Notes under the pieces: model-generated
The model's input: the letters and a program-made list of their open reading frames with translations, nothing else
Databases searched by the model: none
Told to the model about the DNA's origin: nothing
Part shown: one piece after another, positions 9,401 through 16,973 of the stretch
Position numbering within the stretch: position 1 is the stretch's first letter
Layout of the letters: every line of letters starts with the position of its first letter
NCBI RefSeq assembly: GCF_000024865.1
Contig: NC_013595.1
Location: forward strand, 6,324,001-6,388,000
Direction of reading: 5' to 3'
Source of the DNA: Streptosporangium roseum DSM 43021
Lineage (GTDB): Bacteria; Actinomycetota; Actinomycetes; Streptosporangiales; Streptosporangiaceae
Length of the DNA: 64,000 nt
Program-made: the position numbers and the translations under genes

Positions 9401-9804
9401 TGGCCGAGCTCGGATTCATCGCCGAGCACCGGGGCGACGCGCGCGCCGCCCTCGACCTGCAGCTGGACGGCCTCGCCACCGCCCGGACCACCGGCGATCC
9501 CCGAGCGGTCGCGCTGGCCCTGGAGGGCCTGGCCGGGGCGCAGACGCTGGCCGGTCACCCCGATCACGCCGCCCGGCTGCTGGGGGCCGCCGCGGCGGCC
9601 CGGCAGTCGGTGTGGATGCCGCTGCCGGCCGGTGAAAGGTTCGACGTCGATCGCATCACCGCCAAGGCCGGGGAGGCCCTCGGTGACGCGGGTTTCGACG
9701 CCGAGTTCGAGCTTGGCGGCGCGCTGCGGCCCGACGAATACCTGGCTCACCCGTCCCTGGCCGGGCACACGCGACGGACACCGGTCAGGTCCGCGACGCC
9801 CTGA
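6493..9804 (+). CDS. AfsR/SARP family regulator with NB-ARC ATPase and TPRs
   Basis: This is a 1103-residue SARP-type transcriptional activator. Residues 1-95 form an OmpR-like winged helix (MRFGVLGPLEVWTADGRVVR, then LIDDLWG and the NKIWQLRRVLED recognition region). They are followed by the bacterial transcriptional activation (BTAD) domain to about residue 255. A P-loop (LTGAGGVGKTRLALA, about 293-307) and LLVFDNCEHVIEPVAEL begin an NB-ARC/STAND ATPase. The remainder (about 660-1060) has the helical, Ala/Leu-rich look of TPR repeats. The ATG at 6493 is chosen because it starts the canonical SARP N-terminus; an in-frame ATG at 6433 would add 20 residues of no known domain. It diverges from an MFS pump with SARP-like repeats between them. 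Confidence 0.92.
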   Translation: MRFGVLGPLEVWTADGRVVRVPELKVRALLADLLVHRGRPVSADRLIDDLWGTALPNNPLGTLQNKIWQLRRVLEDAEPGGRDLVMSRPPGYQLLVEPDAVDEGRFHELATRARASGDSRVRAALLADALAVWRGPAFADFADEGFTRTATARLEEQRLTALEEQAEARLKLGEHALLADELGDLVALHPLRERLRAAHVRALYLAGRQSDALNSYGDLRERLAESLGLAPGPELAALHQAILVQDPALTAVPSPATTVARPLTNVPSALTDLIGRAEAVGELRSLLKAGRLVTLTGAGGVGKTRLALAIAEQVGQSFPGGVRLVEFAALAPSSRSPAHPRGRRETAPATEVHDVVGEVLGVRDVMTSAPEPLSPTERIVHALGDQPTLLVFDNCEHVIEPVAELAERLLRAAPRLRILATSQEPLGITGEHLQAVRPLRLPAPATDLGPAAARRFSAVELFVARSSAAAPGFVLDETNVEAVVSICRRLDGIPLALEMAATRVRALGVHEVAARLDDRFHLLAAGARGAPARQRTLRAVIDWSWGLLGEQERAVLRRLAVHPGGCTLAAAEEVCAGDDVDRTEVLDLLARLVDCSLVVMSAGADGPRYRLLESVTAYCVERLREAGELEEFRLRHRDYYTDLAERAEPRLRGHDQRLWLRRLDAETANLRTALEGAARLGDADRALRLANALTWYWYLRGRIGEAERFLATALSAGDTAPAATVARATAWLGGLRLLLGGSADPAAEYRAALRAAERIDDPGGRARMEWFLGSHTYGIGDLSTSEDLTGRALATFRSLGDRWGMAAALNNRTFHAKLRGDFQALRRDGERSLELFRDLGDQWGQLQTVTPLATLAEIAGDYGQAGRLYRDGLRMADDLGLWPEVSFTLSGLGRMALLSKDYPAAREFHERARRLAVEQSDTFGEQFAEIGLGLGARRDGDLDTAEAHLRSVLDLHRRMSHEPCVPALILAELGFIAEHRGDARAALDLQLDGLATARTTGDPRAVALALEGLAGAQTLAGHPDHAARLLGAAAAARQSVWMPLPAGERFDVDRITAKAGEALGDAGFDAEFELGGALRPDEYLAHPSLAGHTRRTPVRSATP

Positions 9805-9914
9805 CAGGCCCGGTGATGTCGAAGATCCGCGAAAACGCCTTCCTCGGACGGTTACGCGCGGCGGATCGGGCGGACGTCGTCGCGCAGTCCCTCGGAACCG
9901 GTGCCGGGTGGCGA

Positions 9915-12900
9915 TCACTCCACGGCGTTGCCGTCGAGGACGAGCGGTGGTGGCACGGCGTCCCGGCTCCACCACCCGTCGCCGGAGGGGGCGGACGGTT
10001 CGGCGACGCCGGCGAGGTCGGCGCCTCCCCGCAGCTCGCGCCGGAGCGCGAGGGCGTGGTGGAGGTAGTCCTGCGCCAGGCGGGTACGGCCCGCCGACCG
10101 GTGCAGCTCGCCGAGCTTCTGGACCGTGGCCGCCTCCCCGCTCCGGTCGCCGAGCCGCTGGAAGATCAGCAGTGACCGCTCCAGCTGGTCGGAGGCGTGC
10201 GACTGGTCGCCGCGGACCACCTGGAGGCCGCCCAGACTCTGCATGGCGTAAGCCCCGCAGTGGAGGTCGCCGAGGCCTTCGAAGATGTCCAGCGCGTGTC
10301 CCTGGAACCGCATCGCCCGCTCGGGCTCCGCCGCCAGATCGTGCAGCCGCCCGAACTGCATGGACACGCAGCCCTCGCGGTGGGAGTCGCCGAGCTCCCT
10401 GGCCAGCCGCAGCGCCTCGCCCAGCCACTTCGAGGCCTGGCCGGGATCGCCGGAGGCCAGGCAGACGCGCCCGATGGCCTGCCGCGCGTAGGCCTCACCG
10501 CTCTGGTCGCCCATGGCGAGGAACATGGCCAGGGCCCGCCGGAAGTAGGCCAGTGCCCTGAGGTGCTCGCCGCAGAACTGGTTGACCGCCCCCAGCCCGC
10601 AGATCGAGGTCGCCTCGCCCCGCACGTCGCCCAGCTCGTGGAAGATCGTGAGGGATCGCCGGAACATCTCCGTCGCCTCGGCGTAGCGGTCCTGGTAGAG
10701 GCATACCTGGGCCAGACCCCGGAGCATGGCCGCCTCACCGTAGCGGTCCTGCGCCAGGCGGGCGGCGTCCAGGGCGATCCGGTGGGTGGACTGCCACTCC
10801 TCGAAGTGGCAGCGCAGGTCGAAGTAGGGGACGAGGGCCGCGGCGAGCCCCCACGCCGGCTCGGCCAGCCCGGCGTCGACGGCCAGACGCACCGCGCCCA
10901 CGAGCGCCTCGTGCTCGACGTCGAACCACGACAGCGGGTCGGCGGTCAGCCGTCCGAGGGTGTCCTCCGCCAGGTTCCAGCGGGTCGCCCTGGCCGATGT
11001 CAGGCTGAAGAGCGTGGTCGGCAACCGTGCCGTGGCACTCTCGGTGGTGGCCATCCACGCTCCGAGCACCCTGATGAGGGCGTGCCGCTCCGGGGCGCCG
11101 CCGGCCTTCTCCCTGGCGTTGCAGCGGACCAGGTCGTGCAGCCGGTAGCGCGGCTGGCCGATCGGGTCGGTCCCGACCAGCTGGAGCAGGTTCACATCGA
11201 CCAGGACGTCCGTCACGTCGTCGGCCCGGTGCCGGTCCAGCACGGCGTCGACCACCCAGCCGGGCAGGGACTGCGGTCCCAGGAGACCGAGTGCCCGGAA
11301 GGCCAGGGCCGCGTCGTCGGGCAGCAGCCGGTAGCTCCGGTCGAAGCTGCCCCGCACCTCCAGATCGCCGGCCCGCAGCTCGCCGAGCCTGCCCGCCTCG
11401 TCCTCCAGCCGCTGCCGCAGCACCCCCAGCGACCACCTGGGCCGTCCCGCGAGCCGCGCTCCGGCGACCCTGACGGCGAGCGGCAGGTAGCCGCAGGCGC
11501 GCAGGATCGCCGAGGCCGCCTCCCTCTCCCGTCCCAGCCGCTCGGAGCCGACGATCCTGCCCAGGAGCTCCTCGGCCTCCTCCGGTGACAGGACGTCCAG
11601 TTCGAGCTGGAGGGCGCCGGGCAGTTCGGTGATCCGCCGCCTGCTGGTCACGAGCACCGCGCAGCCGTTGCCGGGCAGCAGCGGCCGTACCTGGGCGGCG
11701 CCGGCGGCGTCGTCGAGGAGGACGAGCATCGGGCGTTCGGCCAGCAGGGACCGGTACAGCGCGGAGCGTTCGCGCACGGTGCACGGCAGGCCGGCCTCGC
11801 CTACCCCCAGCGCCCGCAGCGCCTCGGCCAGCAGCTCGCCCGGGTCGGCCGGCGCGTACTCGGTCCCGCCGAGGTCCAGGTAGAGCTGCCCGCCCGGATA
11901 CCCGGTCCGTACAGCGTGCGCGCAGTGCACGGCCAGCGCCGACTTGCCCACGCCCGGCGGGCCCACCACCACCACGATCGACGGCGGTCCGTCCGGCGGC
12001 CGTTCCACCGGTGACAGCGCCCGCGTGAGGACGGCGACGTCCTCAGACCTGCCGGTGAAGTCCGGGATGTCCGACGGGAGCTGGTGAGGAGTGGAGCCGG
12101 GGGCGGGGACGGCCGGCAGGTGGTGCGGGACGGTCTCGGCGGGGGGCGGCGGGCCGGCGACGGTCTCGGCGCGGGACGGCGGGCCGGAGACGGTCTCGGC
12201 GGCGGGCGGGGGGAGATCGGGCGGGGTCGCGGCGGGCGGGAGCTCCCCCGCCAGGACGGCGGCGTGCGCCCGGCGCAGATCCGTGCCGGGTTCGATGCCG
12301 AGCTCGGTGACCAGCTGCCGCCTGACCGTGGCGTAGGCGTGCAGGGCCTCGGCCTGCCGGCCGCTCCAGTGCAGGGCGAGTATGAGCCGCTGCCAGAGGT
12401 CCTCGCGGAAGGGATGCTCCTTCAGCAGCCCGCGCAGCTCTCCGATCGCGTCGGCGTACCGGCCCCGGGCCATTCTCAGGGCGATCAGCTCCTCGGCCGC
12501 GCCGAGCCGCAGCTCCGCCAGCGACTGCAGCCGCCCGTCCCAGAGCGGGCTGCCCGGCAGGTCGGCGAGGGGGGTGCCGCGCCACAGCCCGAGCGCCCGG
12601 CTGAGCCCGTCGAAGGCCTCCTCCGTACGGCCCGCCGCGCGCGCCCGCGCGATCAGGTCGGCGAAGAGCAGCGCGTCGAGCTGTCCGGGTGCCAGCTCGA
12701 TCACGTAGCCGGGCGGGCGGGCCTGGATCCGGGCGCCGGCCGCGTCGAGCACGCCGCGCAGCGAGCTGACGTAGGTGCGGAGGTTGGCGTGGGCGGAGCG
12801 CGGCCGGTGCCGGGGCCACAGCACCTCGACGAGGAGGTCCGCGCCGACCACGTGGTTCGCGTGGAGCAGCAGCGATGCCAGCAGGATTCGTGGTTTCGTG

Positions 12901-12980
12901 CCGGCGATGCGGAGGGGCCGTCCCGAGGCACGGACGTCCAGGGCACCGAGCACGCTGAATGTGGGCTGATCAACCACCAT
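9915..12980 (-). CDS. AfsR-like SARP regulator
   Basis: This is a second AfsR-type regulator, 1021 residues from the ATG at 12980. The order is: winged helix (FSVLGALDVRASGRPLRIAG, HANLRTYVSSLRGVLDAAG); BTAD domain to about residue 255; a Pro-rich linker with three AETV repeats (about 265-300); an NB-ARC ATPase with P-loop GPPGVGKSALA (about 336-346) and LVLLDDAAGAAQVRPLLPG; and C-terminal TPRs (about 690-990) with regularly spaced ALAYFRRAL/SLTIFHELGD-type helices. GAGGAG lies 11 bases before the ATG; the frame is also open to an ATG at 13022. It is convergent with the preceding SARP gene and diverges from the M23 peptidase gene. Targets unknown. Confidence 0.9.
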   Translation of the reverse strand: MVVDQPTFSVLGALDVRASGRPLRIAGTKPRILLASLLLHANHVVGADLLVEVLWPRHRPRSAHANLRTYVSSLRGVLDAAGARIQARPPGYVIELAPGQLDALLFADLIARARAAGRTEEAFDGLSRALGLWRGTPLADLPGSPLWDGRLQSLAELRLGAAEELIALRMARGRYADAIGELRGLLKEHPFREDLWQRLILALHWSGRQAEALHAYATVRRQLVTELGIEPGTDLRRAHAAVLAGELPPAATPPDLPPPAAETVSGPPSRAETVAGPPPPAETVPHHLPAVPAPGSTPHQLPSDIPDFTGRSEDVAVLTRALSPVERPPDGPPSIVVVVGPPGVGKSALAVHCAHAVRTGYPGGQLYLDLGGTEYAPADPGELLAEALRALGVGEAGLPCTVRERSALYRSLLAERPMLVLLDDAAGAAQVRPLLPGNGCAVLVTSRRRITELPGALQLELDVLSPEEAEELLGRIVGSERLGREREAASAILRACGYLPLAVRVAGARLAGRPRWSLGVLRQRLEDEAGRLGELRAGDLEVRGSFDRSYRLLPDDAALAFRALGLLGPQSLPGWVVDAVLDRHRADDVTDVLVDVNLLQLVGTDPIGQPRYRLHDLVRCNAREKAGGAPERHALIRVLGAWMATTESATARLPTTLFSLTSARATRWNLAEDTLGRLTADPLSWFDVEHEALVGAVRLAVDAGLAEPAWGLAAALVPYFDLRCHFEEWQSTHRIALDAARLAQDRYGEAAMLRGLAQVCLYQDRYAEATEMFRRSLTIFHELGDVRGEATSICGLGAVNQFCGEHLRALAYFRRALAMFLAMGDQSGEAYARQAIGRVCLASGDPGQASKWLGEALRLARELGDSHREGCVSMQFGRLHDLAAEPERAMRFQGHALDIFEGLGDLHCGAYAMQSLGGLQVVRGDQSHASDQLERSLLIFQRLGDRSGEAATVQKLGELHRSAGRTRLAQDYLHHALALRRELRGGADLAGVAEPSAPSGDGWWSRDAVPPPLVLDGNAVE
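12115..12225 (-). repeat. Imperfect tandem repeat in SARP linker
   Basis: GACGGTCTCGGCG recurs three times with variable GC-rich spacers on the + strand. On the coding strand it encodes repeats of the type AETVSGPP/AETVAGPP/AETVPHH. It lies in the flexible linker between the BTAD and NB-ARC domains of the SARP gene, so it probably varies in copy number without disrupting a fold. Confidence 0.6.
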
Positions 12981-13187
12981 GACCGCACTTACTCCTCTTA
13001 TGGAGGCGCTGCAACCATTCATCGGGTTGTGTGCTATGAGCCGGGTAGGCCTTTATGCCGATTTTGGATGATTTTTGTACTGATAATCCAGACCCTTAGC
13101 CCCAGGAAGAGCCTTTCGGAGAGATCCAACAGACAGTGCACGGTACCGGTCAAGGCGTCGCCCACCGGACCTGCGGAAAGGATCCGT

Positions 13188-14108
13188 ATGAGACTCAGAG
13201 GGGTGCTCACGGCGGGGTTCGCCCTGCTGCTCAGCCTCGCGGGCGGAGCCGCCATGGCGCCGAGCGCCGGAGCCGCCGACCTGGCCTCCGGTGCCGCCGC
13301 GGCGAGCCTGGCGCCGGGCTTCCAGCTGCCCTTCCCCTGCGGGCAGAGCTGGGCGGGCAACTCCAGTGCCAGCAGCGCGCACCAGTCATGGGAGATCGAC
13401 TTCAACCGGGGCAGCTCCGCGGACGCCGACCTGGGAGACACCGTCGTCGCCGCGGCGGCGGGCACGGTGGCCATCTCGGCCCACCAGGGATCGACCAACG
13501 GCTTCGGGAACCTGGTCAAGATCGATCACGGCGGAGGCTGGTCCACCTACTACGCCCATCTGAACTCGCGATCGGTGAGCGCGGGGGCCCAGGTCTCCCA
13601 GGGACAGCCGATCGGCACGGTCGGCAAGACCAGCAAGCCGGGCAACAACATCTCGGCCCACCTGCACTACGAGGTGCGCCTGGGCAGCAGCTACCCGTCC
13701 AACATCCAGAAGGCCGTATTCAACGGGACCACCTTCGGTTACCCCGCCAAGACCGTGACCTCCAACAACTGCGGCGGCGGCAACCCGCACACCGCGGAGT
13801 CGGTCTGCGGCAGCGGCTACGGAGTGGTCGACTCCGCGGCGCTCGGCTCGGCCGGCACCGTCTACCTGCTCTACAACAACTCCAACGGCTACAACTGCGT
13901 GGCCACCATCAAGCGCTCGTCCGTCGGCACGGCGACCGCCACCACCGCCTACCTGGAAGTACAGGGCAGCAGCCGGATCACCGACAGCGGCAACTTCGAG
14001 TACTACGCGGGCCCGGTGCGCGCGAGCGCTCCCGGCAAGTGCGTCAAGTGGGGCGGCAAGGCCGGTTCATCCACCTACGACAGCCCCTTCGAACACTGCG
14101 GCAGCTGA
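13188..14108 (+). CDS. Secreted M23 family metallopeptidase with SapA-like C-terminal domain
   Basis: This is a 306-residue secreted peptidoglycan endopeptidase. Residues 1-35 are a signal peptide (MRLRG, hydrophobic core, cleavage near ASAGAAD-type alanines). A LytM/M23 domain spans about 45-185, with SAHQSWEIDF carrying the first zinc ligands (His...Asp) and HLHYEV carrying the catalytic/zinc HxH. About 100 C-terminal residues (VCGSGYGVVDS to FEHCGS) resemble Streptomyces spore-associated protein A. The same domain ends the next gene (85 of 101 residues identical by hand alignment). The ATG at 13188 follows GGAAAGGA. A strong hairpin terminator follows at once. Confidence 0.92.
   Translation: MRLRGVLTAGFALLLSLAGGAAMAPSAGAADLASGAAAASLAPGFQLPFPCGQSWAGNSSASSAHQSWEIDFNRGSSADADLGDTVVAAAAGTVAISAHQGSTNGFGNLVKIDHGGGWSTYYAHLNSRSVSAGAQVSQGQPIGTVGKTSKPGNNISAHLHYEVRLGSSYPSNIQKAVFNGTTFGYPAKTVTSNNCGGGNPHTAESVCGSGYGVVDSAALGSAGTVYLLYNNSNGYNCVATIKRSSVGTATATTAYLEVQGSSRITDSGNFEYYAGPVRASAPGKCVKWGGKAGSSTYDSPFEHCGS
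13775..14108 (+). repeat. Duplicated SapA-like domain, copy 1
   Basis: This is the DNA encoding the last ~110 codons of the M23 peptidase. It is closely repeated at 15289-15619 in the amidase gene. The translated copies differ at 16 of 101 aligned positions, and long stretches are identical at the DNA level. Confidence 0.85.
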
Positions 14109-14117
14109 CAGAGAGTA

Positions 14118-14151
14118 GGGCCGCCTCCGCCTCCCCGGCCGGAGGCGGCCC
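14118..14151 (+). terminator. Hairpin terminator after M23 peptidase gene
   Basis: GGGCCGCCTCCG pairs with CGGAGGCGGCCC (12-bp perfect stem, 10-base loop), starting 10 bases after the stop codon of the M23 gene. No U-tract follows, as usual in actinomycetes. Confidence 0.75.
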
Positions 14152-14185
14152 TTCGACGGACCCCCCCACCCTTCGAGGAGAACCC

Positions 14186-15619
14186 GTGAAGGCCCGCCTC
14201 CGCCGTCCGGCCGCACTGCTGGCCGGCTCGCTCATCCCCCTGTCACTCCTGATCGGGCCGCCCGCGAGCGCCGCTCCGGCCGCCCCCCTGACCGACGCCT
14301 TCGCCGACGCGGCCACGACCTACGAGGTCCCCCGCGACCTGCTCGTCGCCCTCGCCTACGCCGAGACCCACCTCGACGACCACCACGGCGCCCCCAGCGC
14401 CAGCGGCGGCTACGGAGTGATGCACCTGGTCAGCAACCCCACCACCCACACCCTGGAACAGGCCGCCCAACTGACCGCCACCCCGATCGACACCCTCAAG
14501 ACCGACACCACCGCCAACATCACCGGCGGCGCCGCGATCCTGCGCGCCCACGCCGACAAACTCGGACTGGACGCCACCACCCGCAAAGACCCCGGCAAGT
14601 GGTACACCGCCATAGCCAAGTACGGCAACGCCTCCTCCCCCGACGTCGCCCGCCTGTACGCCGACACCGTCTACGACCTGCTCGCCAAAGGCGTCAACAC
14701 CGCCGCACCCAGCGGCACCGTGACCGTCCCCCCGCAGCCCGTACAGCCCGACCGCGGCCCCTACGCCCAGGCCCGCGACCTGAACACCCCCCACCTGGCC
14801 GCCGCCGTGGACTACCCCGGCGCCAAATGGGTCGCCGCCAGCTCCAGCAACTACACCGTCTCCAACCGGCCCACCAGCAACGCCATCGACCGCATCGTCA
14901 TCCACGTCACCCAGGGCTCCTACGCCGGCACCATCTCCTGGTTCCAAAACCCCGCCGCCCAGGTCTCGGCGCACTACGTCGTGCGCTCCTCCGACGGCGA
15001 CGTCACCCAGATGGTCCGCGAAAAGGACCGGGCCTGGCACGCCCGCGACTGGAACAGCCGCTCCGTCGGCATCGAGCACGAGGGCTACGTCAACGACGCC
15101 TCCTGGTTCACCGACGCGATGTACCGCTCCTCGGCCGCGCTGACCCGCAACATCGCCGACCGCTACGGCATCCCCAAGGACCGCGCCCACATCGTCGGCC
15201 ACGTCGAGGTCCCGGGCAACGACCACACCGACCCCGGCCCGAACTGGGACTGGACCAGGTACATGCAGTACGTCAACGGCGGCGGTGGCGGCAACCCGCA
15301 CACCCCGCAGTCGATCTGCGGCGCCGGCTACGAGACCGTCGACTCCGCGGCGCTGGGCACGGCCGGCACCGTCTACCTGCTGTACAACAACTCCAACGGC
15401 TACAACTGCGTGACCACCATCAAGCGCTCGTCCGTCGGCACGGCGACCCCCACCACCGCCTACCTGGAGGTGCAGGGCGGGACCCGCGTCACCGACAGCG
15501 GCAACTTCGCCTACTACGCGGGCCCGGTACGCGCCCCCGCGGCCGGCAAGTGTGTCAAGTGGGGCGGCAAGGCCGGCTCGTTCAGCTACGACAGCCCCTT
15601 CGGGCACTGCGGCAGCTGA
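14186..15619 (+). CDS. Secreted N-acetylmuramoyl-L-alanine amidase with SapA-like C-terminal domain
   Basis: This is a 477-residue exported cell-wall hydrolase starting at a GTG with GAGGAG five bases upstream. It has an N-terminal signal peptide (ending ...GPPASAA). A lysozyme/transglycosylase-like helical domain follows (about 35-180; VPRDLLVALAYAETHL with a candidate catalytic Glu, then GYGVMHLV). An amidase_2 (PGRP-like) zinc domain covers about 210-365, with IVIHVTQG, WHARDW, VGIEHEGY and HTDPGPNWDW. A Gly-rich linker leads to a SapA-like domain of about 100 residues (ICGAGYETVDS to FGHCGS), 84% identical to that of the preceding peptidase. It would cut the amide bond between MurNAc and the stem peptide. 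The two neighbours probably work together on the wall. Confidence 0.92.
   Translation: MKARLRRPAALLAGSLIPLSLLIGPPASAAPAAPLTDAFADAATTYEVPRDLLVALAYAETHLDDHHGAPSASGGYGVMHLVSNPTTHTLEQAAQLTATPIDTLKTDTTANITGGAAILRAHADKLGLDATTRKDPGKWYTAIAKYGNASSPDVARLYADTVYDLLAKGVNTAAPSGTVTVPPQPVQPDRGPYAQARDLNTPHLAAAVDYPGAKWVAASSSNYTVSNRPTSNAIDRIVIHVTQGSYAGTISWFQNPAAQVSAHYVVRSSDGDVTQMVREKDRAWHARDWNSRSVGIEHEGYVNDASWFTDAMYRSSAALTRNIADRYGIPKDRAHIVGHVEVPGNDHTDPGPNWDWTRYMQYVNGGGGGNPHTPQSICGAGYETVDSAALGTAGTVYLLYNNSNGYNCVTTIKRSSVGTATPTTAYLEVQGGTRVTDSGNFAYYAGPVRAPAAGKCVKWGGKAGSFSYDSPFGHCGS
15289..15619 (+). repeat. Duplicated SapA-like domain, copy 2
   Basis: Second copy of the domain found at 13775-14108, here at the C-terminus of the amidase. 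A shared GGGNPHT linker precedes both copies, so the duplicated unit includes the linker. Confidence 0.85.
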
Positions 15620-15665
15620 CCGGACCCCATCGCGCCGCGCGAGCCGTGGCGCGGACCGGGCGGGT

Positions 15666-15698
15666 GCGGACCGGGCGGGCCGTACCCGCCCGGTCCGC
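15666..15698. terminator. Hairpin terminator between amidase and cupin genes
   Basis: GCGGACCGGGCGGG pairs with CCCGCCCGGTCCGC (14-bp perfect stem, 5-base loop) between two convergent genes, so it can serve both directions. Confidence 0.8.
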
Positions 15699-15717
15699 GT
15701 CCGCCCGGCGGCGCTCC

Positions 15718-16125
15718 TCAGGCCTGGCGCCACTCCGCCACGGTGCCGGGGCCGTGCACGCGGAGGTCCGGCGCGGCCTCCAGGGCCTTCTCCTCGCCAC
15801 CGGGGGTGTAGGTGACGATGAGCCGCAGCGGGCGCCAGGTCGCGTTGAAGGTCGAGTGGTAGGCCCCGGCCGGGATGTGCACGGTGTCGCCCTCCCTGAT
15901 CGGGAACGGCTCGCCGTCTCCGACCATCTGCAGCGCCTCACCGGAGATCACGTAGATGATCTCCTCGGCGTTCGGATGGTTGTGCCGGGCGTGCCCGCGG
16001 CCCGGGTTCACGATCACCTCGCCCAGCGAGCTGCCCGCCCCCTCCACGCTGGAGGGGGTGACGAACCACTTGATCGACCCCCAGTCGAAAGCCATCGTGG
16101 GAACCGCGTCGGGACTCACATGCAT
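15718..16125 (-). CDS. Cupin domain protein
   Basis: This is a 135-residue single-domain cupin. The two metal-binding motifs are visible: GHARHNHPNAEEIIYVISGE (His, His, Glu) and IPAGAYHSTFN (His). It is cytosolic with no signal peptide, and may be a small metal-dependent isomerase, dioxygenase or sugar/acid-binding protein. The ATG at 16125 has GAGGAG seven bases upstream. It is the third gene of the minus-strand operon, 26 bases after the PEP-hydrolase-family gene, so its substrate is probably made or used by the two upstream proteins. Specific reaction unknown. Confidence 0.85.
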   Translation of the reverse strand: MHVSPDAVPTMAFDWGSIKWFVTPSSVEGAGSSLGEVIVNPGRGHARHNHPNAEEIIYVISGEALQMVGDGEPFPIREGDTVHIPAGAYHSTFNATWRPLRLIVTYTPGGEEKALEAAPDLRVHGPGTVAEWRQA

Positions 16126-16151
16126 GATGTCTCCTCACATCCTCGGGGTTG

Positions 16152-16973
16152 TCAGAACTCCAGCGACTTGAAAGCCCGGACCTGCTCGGTGATGGCGCGC
16201 TCGGTCGGCAGCCGCTCGACCGACGACGCCCCGAAGAAGCCCACGACCCCCTCGGTACGCGACAGCACGTAACCCGCGTCCCCGGGCTCGGCGATCGGGC
16301 CGCCGTGGCAGAGCACGAAGACGTCGGGCCGGACGGCGACCGCCGCGTCGCGCATCGCCTGGACCCGCTCCACGGCCTCGTCCAGGGTCAGCGCGGTCCC
16401 CGCGCCGATGCTGCCCTTGGTGGTCAGCCCGACGTGCGGGACCAGGACGTCGGCGCCCGCCTCGGCCATCGCTCGCGCCTGCTCCTCGTCGAAGACGTAC
16501 GGCGCGGTCAGCAGGTCGCGCTCGCGGGCCAGCCGGACCATCTCGACCTCGAGGTCGTAGCCCATGCCGGTCTCCTCCAGGTTCTGGCGGAAGACCCCGT
16601 CGTACAGCCCCACGGTCGGGAAGTTCTGCACACCCGCGAAGCCCATGGCGGCGAGCTGGTCGAGGAACCTGGGCATCAGCCGGAACGGGTCGGTGCCGCA
16701 GACCCCGGCCAGGACCGGGGTGTCCTCGACGACGGGGAGCACCTCGGCCGCCATCTCGACGACGATCTGGTTGGCGTCGCCGTACGGCAGCAGTCCCGCC
16801 AGCGAGCCGCGGCCTGCCATCCGGTAGCGGCCGGAGTTGTAGATGATGATCATGTCGACGCCGCCGGCCTCGGCGCACTTCGCGGACAGGCCGGTTCCGG
16901 CGCCGGCGCCGACGACCGGGCGGCCCTCGGCGACGGTCCGCCCGAGCCTGGCAAGGATGTCCTGGCGGTTCAC
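16152..16973 (-). CDS. Phosphoenolpyruvate hydrolase family TIM-barrel protein
   Basis: This is a 273-residue protein of the PEP-hydrolase-like (PF09370, TIM-barrel signal transduction) family. Readable family features are VVGAGAGTGLSAKCAEAGG, DMIIIYNSGRYRMAGRGSLA, LAGVCGTDPF, GFAGVQNFPTVGLYDGVFR and PHVGLTTKGSIGA. It begins with a GTG that overlaps the TGA of the Tm-1-like gene (four-base GTGA overlap, 16970-16973), so the two are translationally coupled. In plants and fungi these two domains occur in one polypeptide; the tomato antiviral protein Tm-1 is the named example. Members are annotated as hydrolases by similarity only; the reaction here is unproven. Confidence 0.88.
   Translation of the reverse strand: MNRQDILARLGRTVAEGRPVVGAGAGTGLSAKCAEAGGVDMIIIYNSGRYRMAGRGSLAGLLPYGDANQIVVEMAAEVLPVVEDTPVLAGVCGTDPFRLMPRFLDQLAAMGFAGVQNFPTVGLYDGVFRQNLEETGMGYDLEVEMVRLARERDLLTAPYVFDEEQARAMAEAGADVLVPHVGLTTKGSIGAGTALTLDEAVERVQAMRDAAVAVRPDVFVLCHGGPIAEPGDAGYVLSRTEGVVGFFGASSVERLPTERAITEQVRAFKSLEF

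Noticed and set aside
12981..13187. Possible c-di-AMP (ydaO-type) riboswitch before the M23 peptidase gene
   Set aside because: Such riboswitches often precede actinobacterial wall hydrolases, but the conserved core could not be found in this leader.
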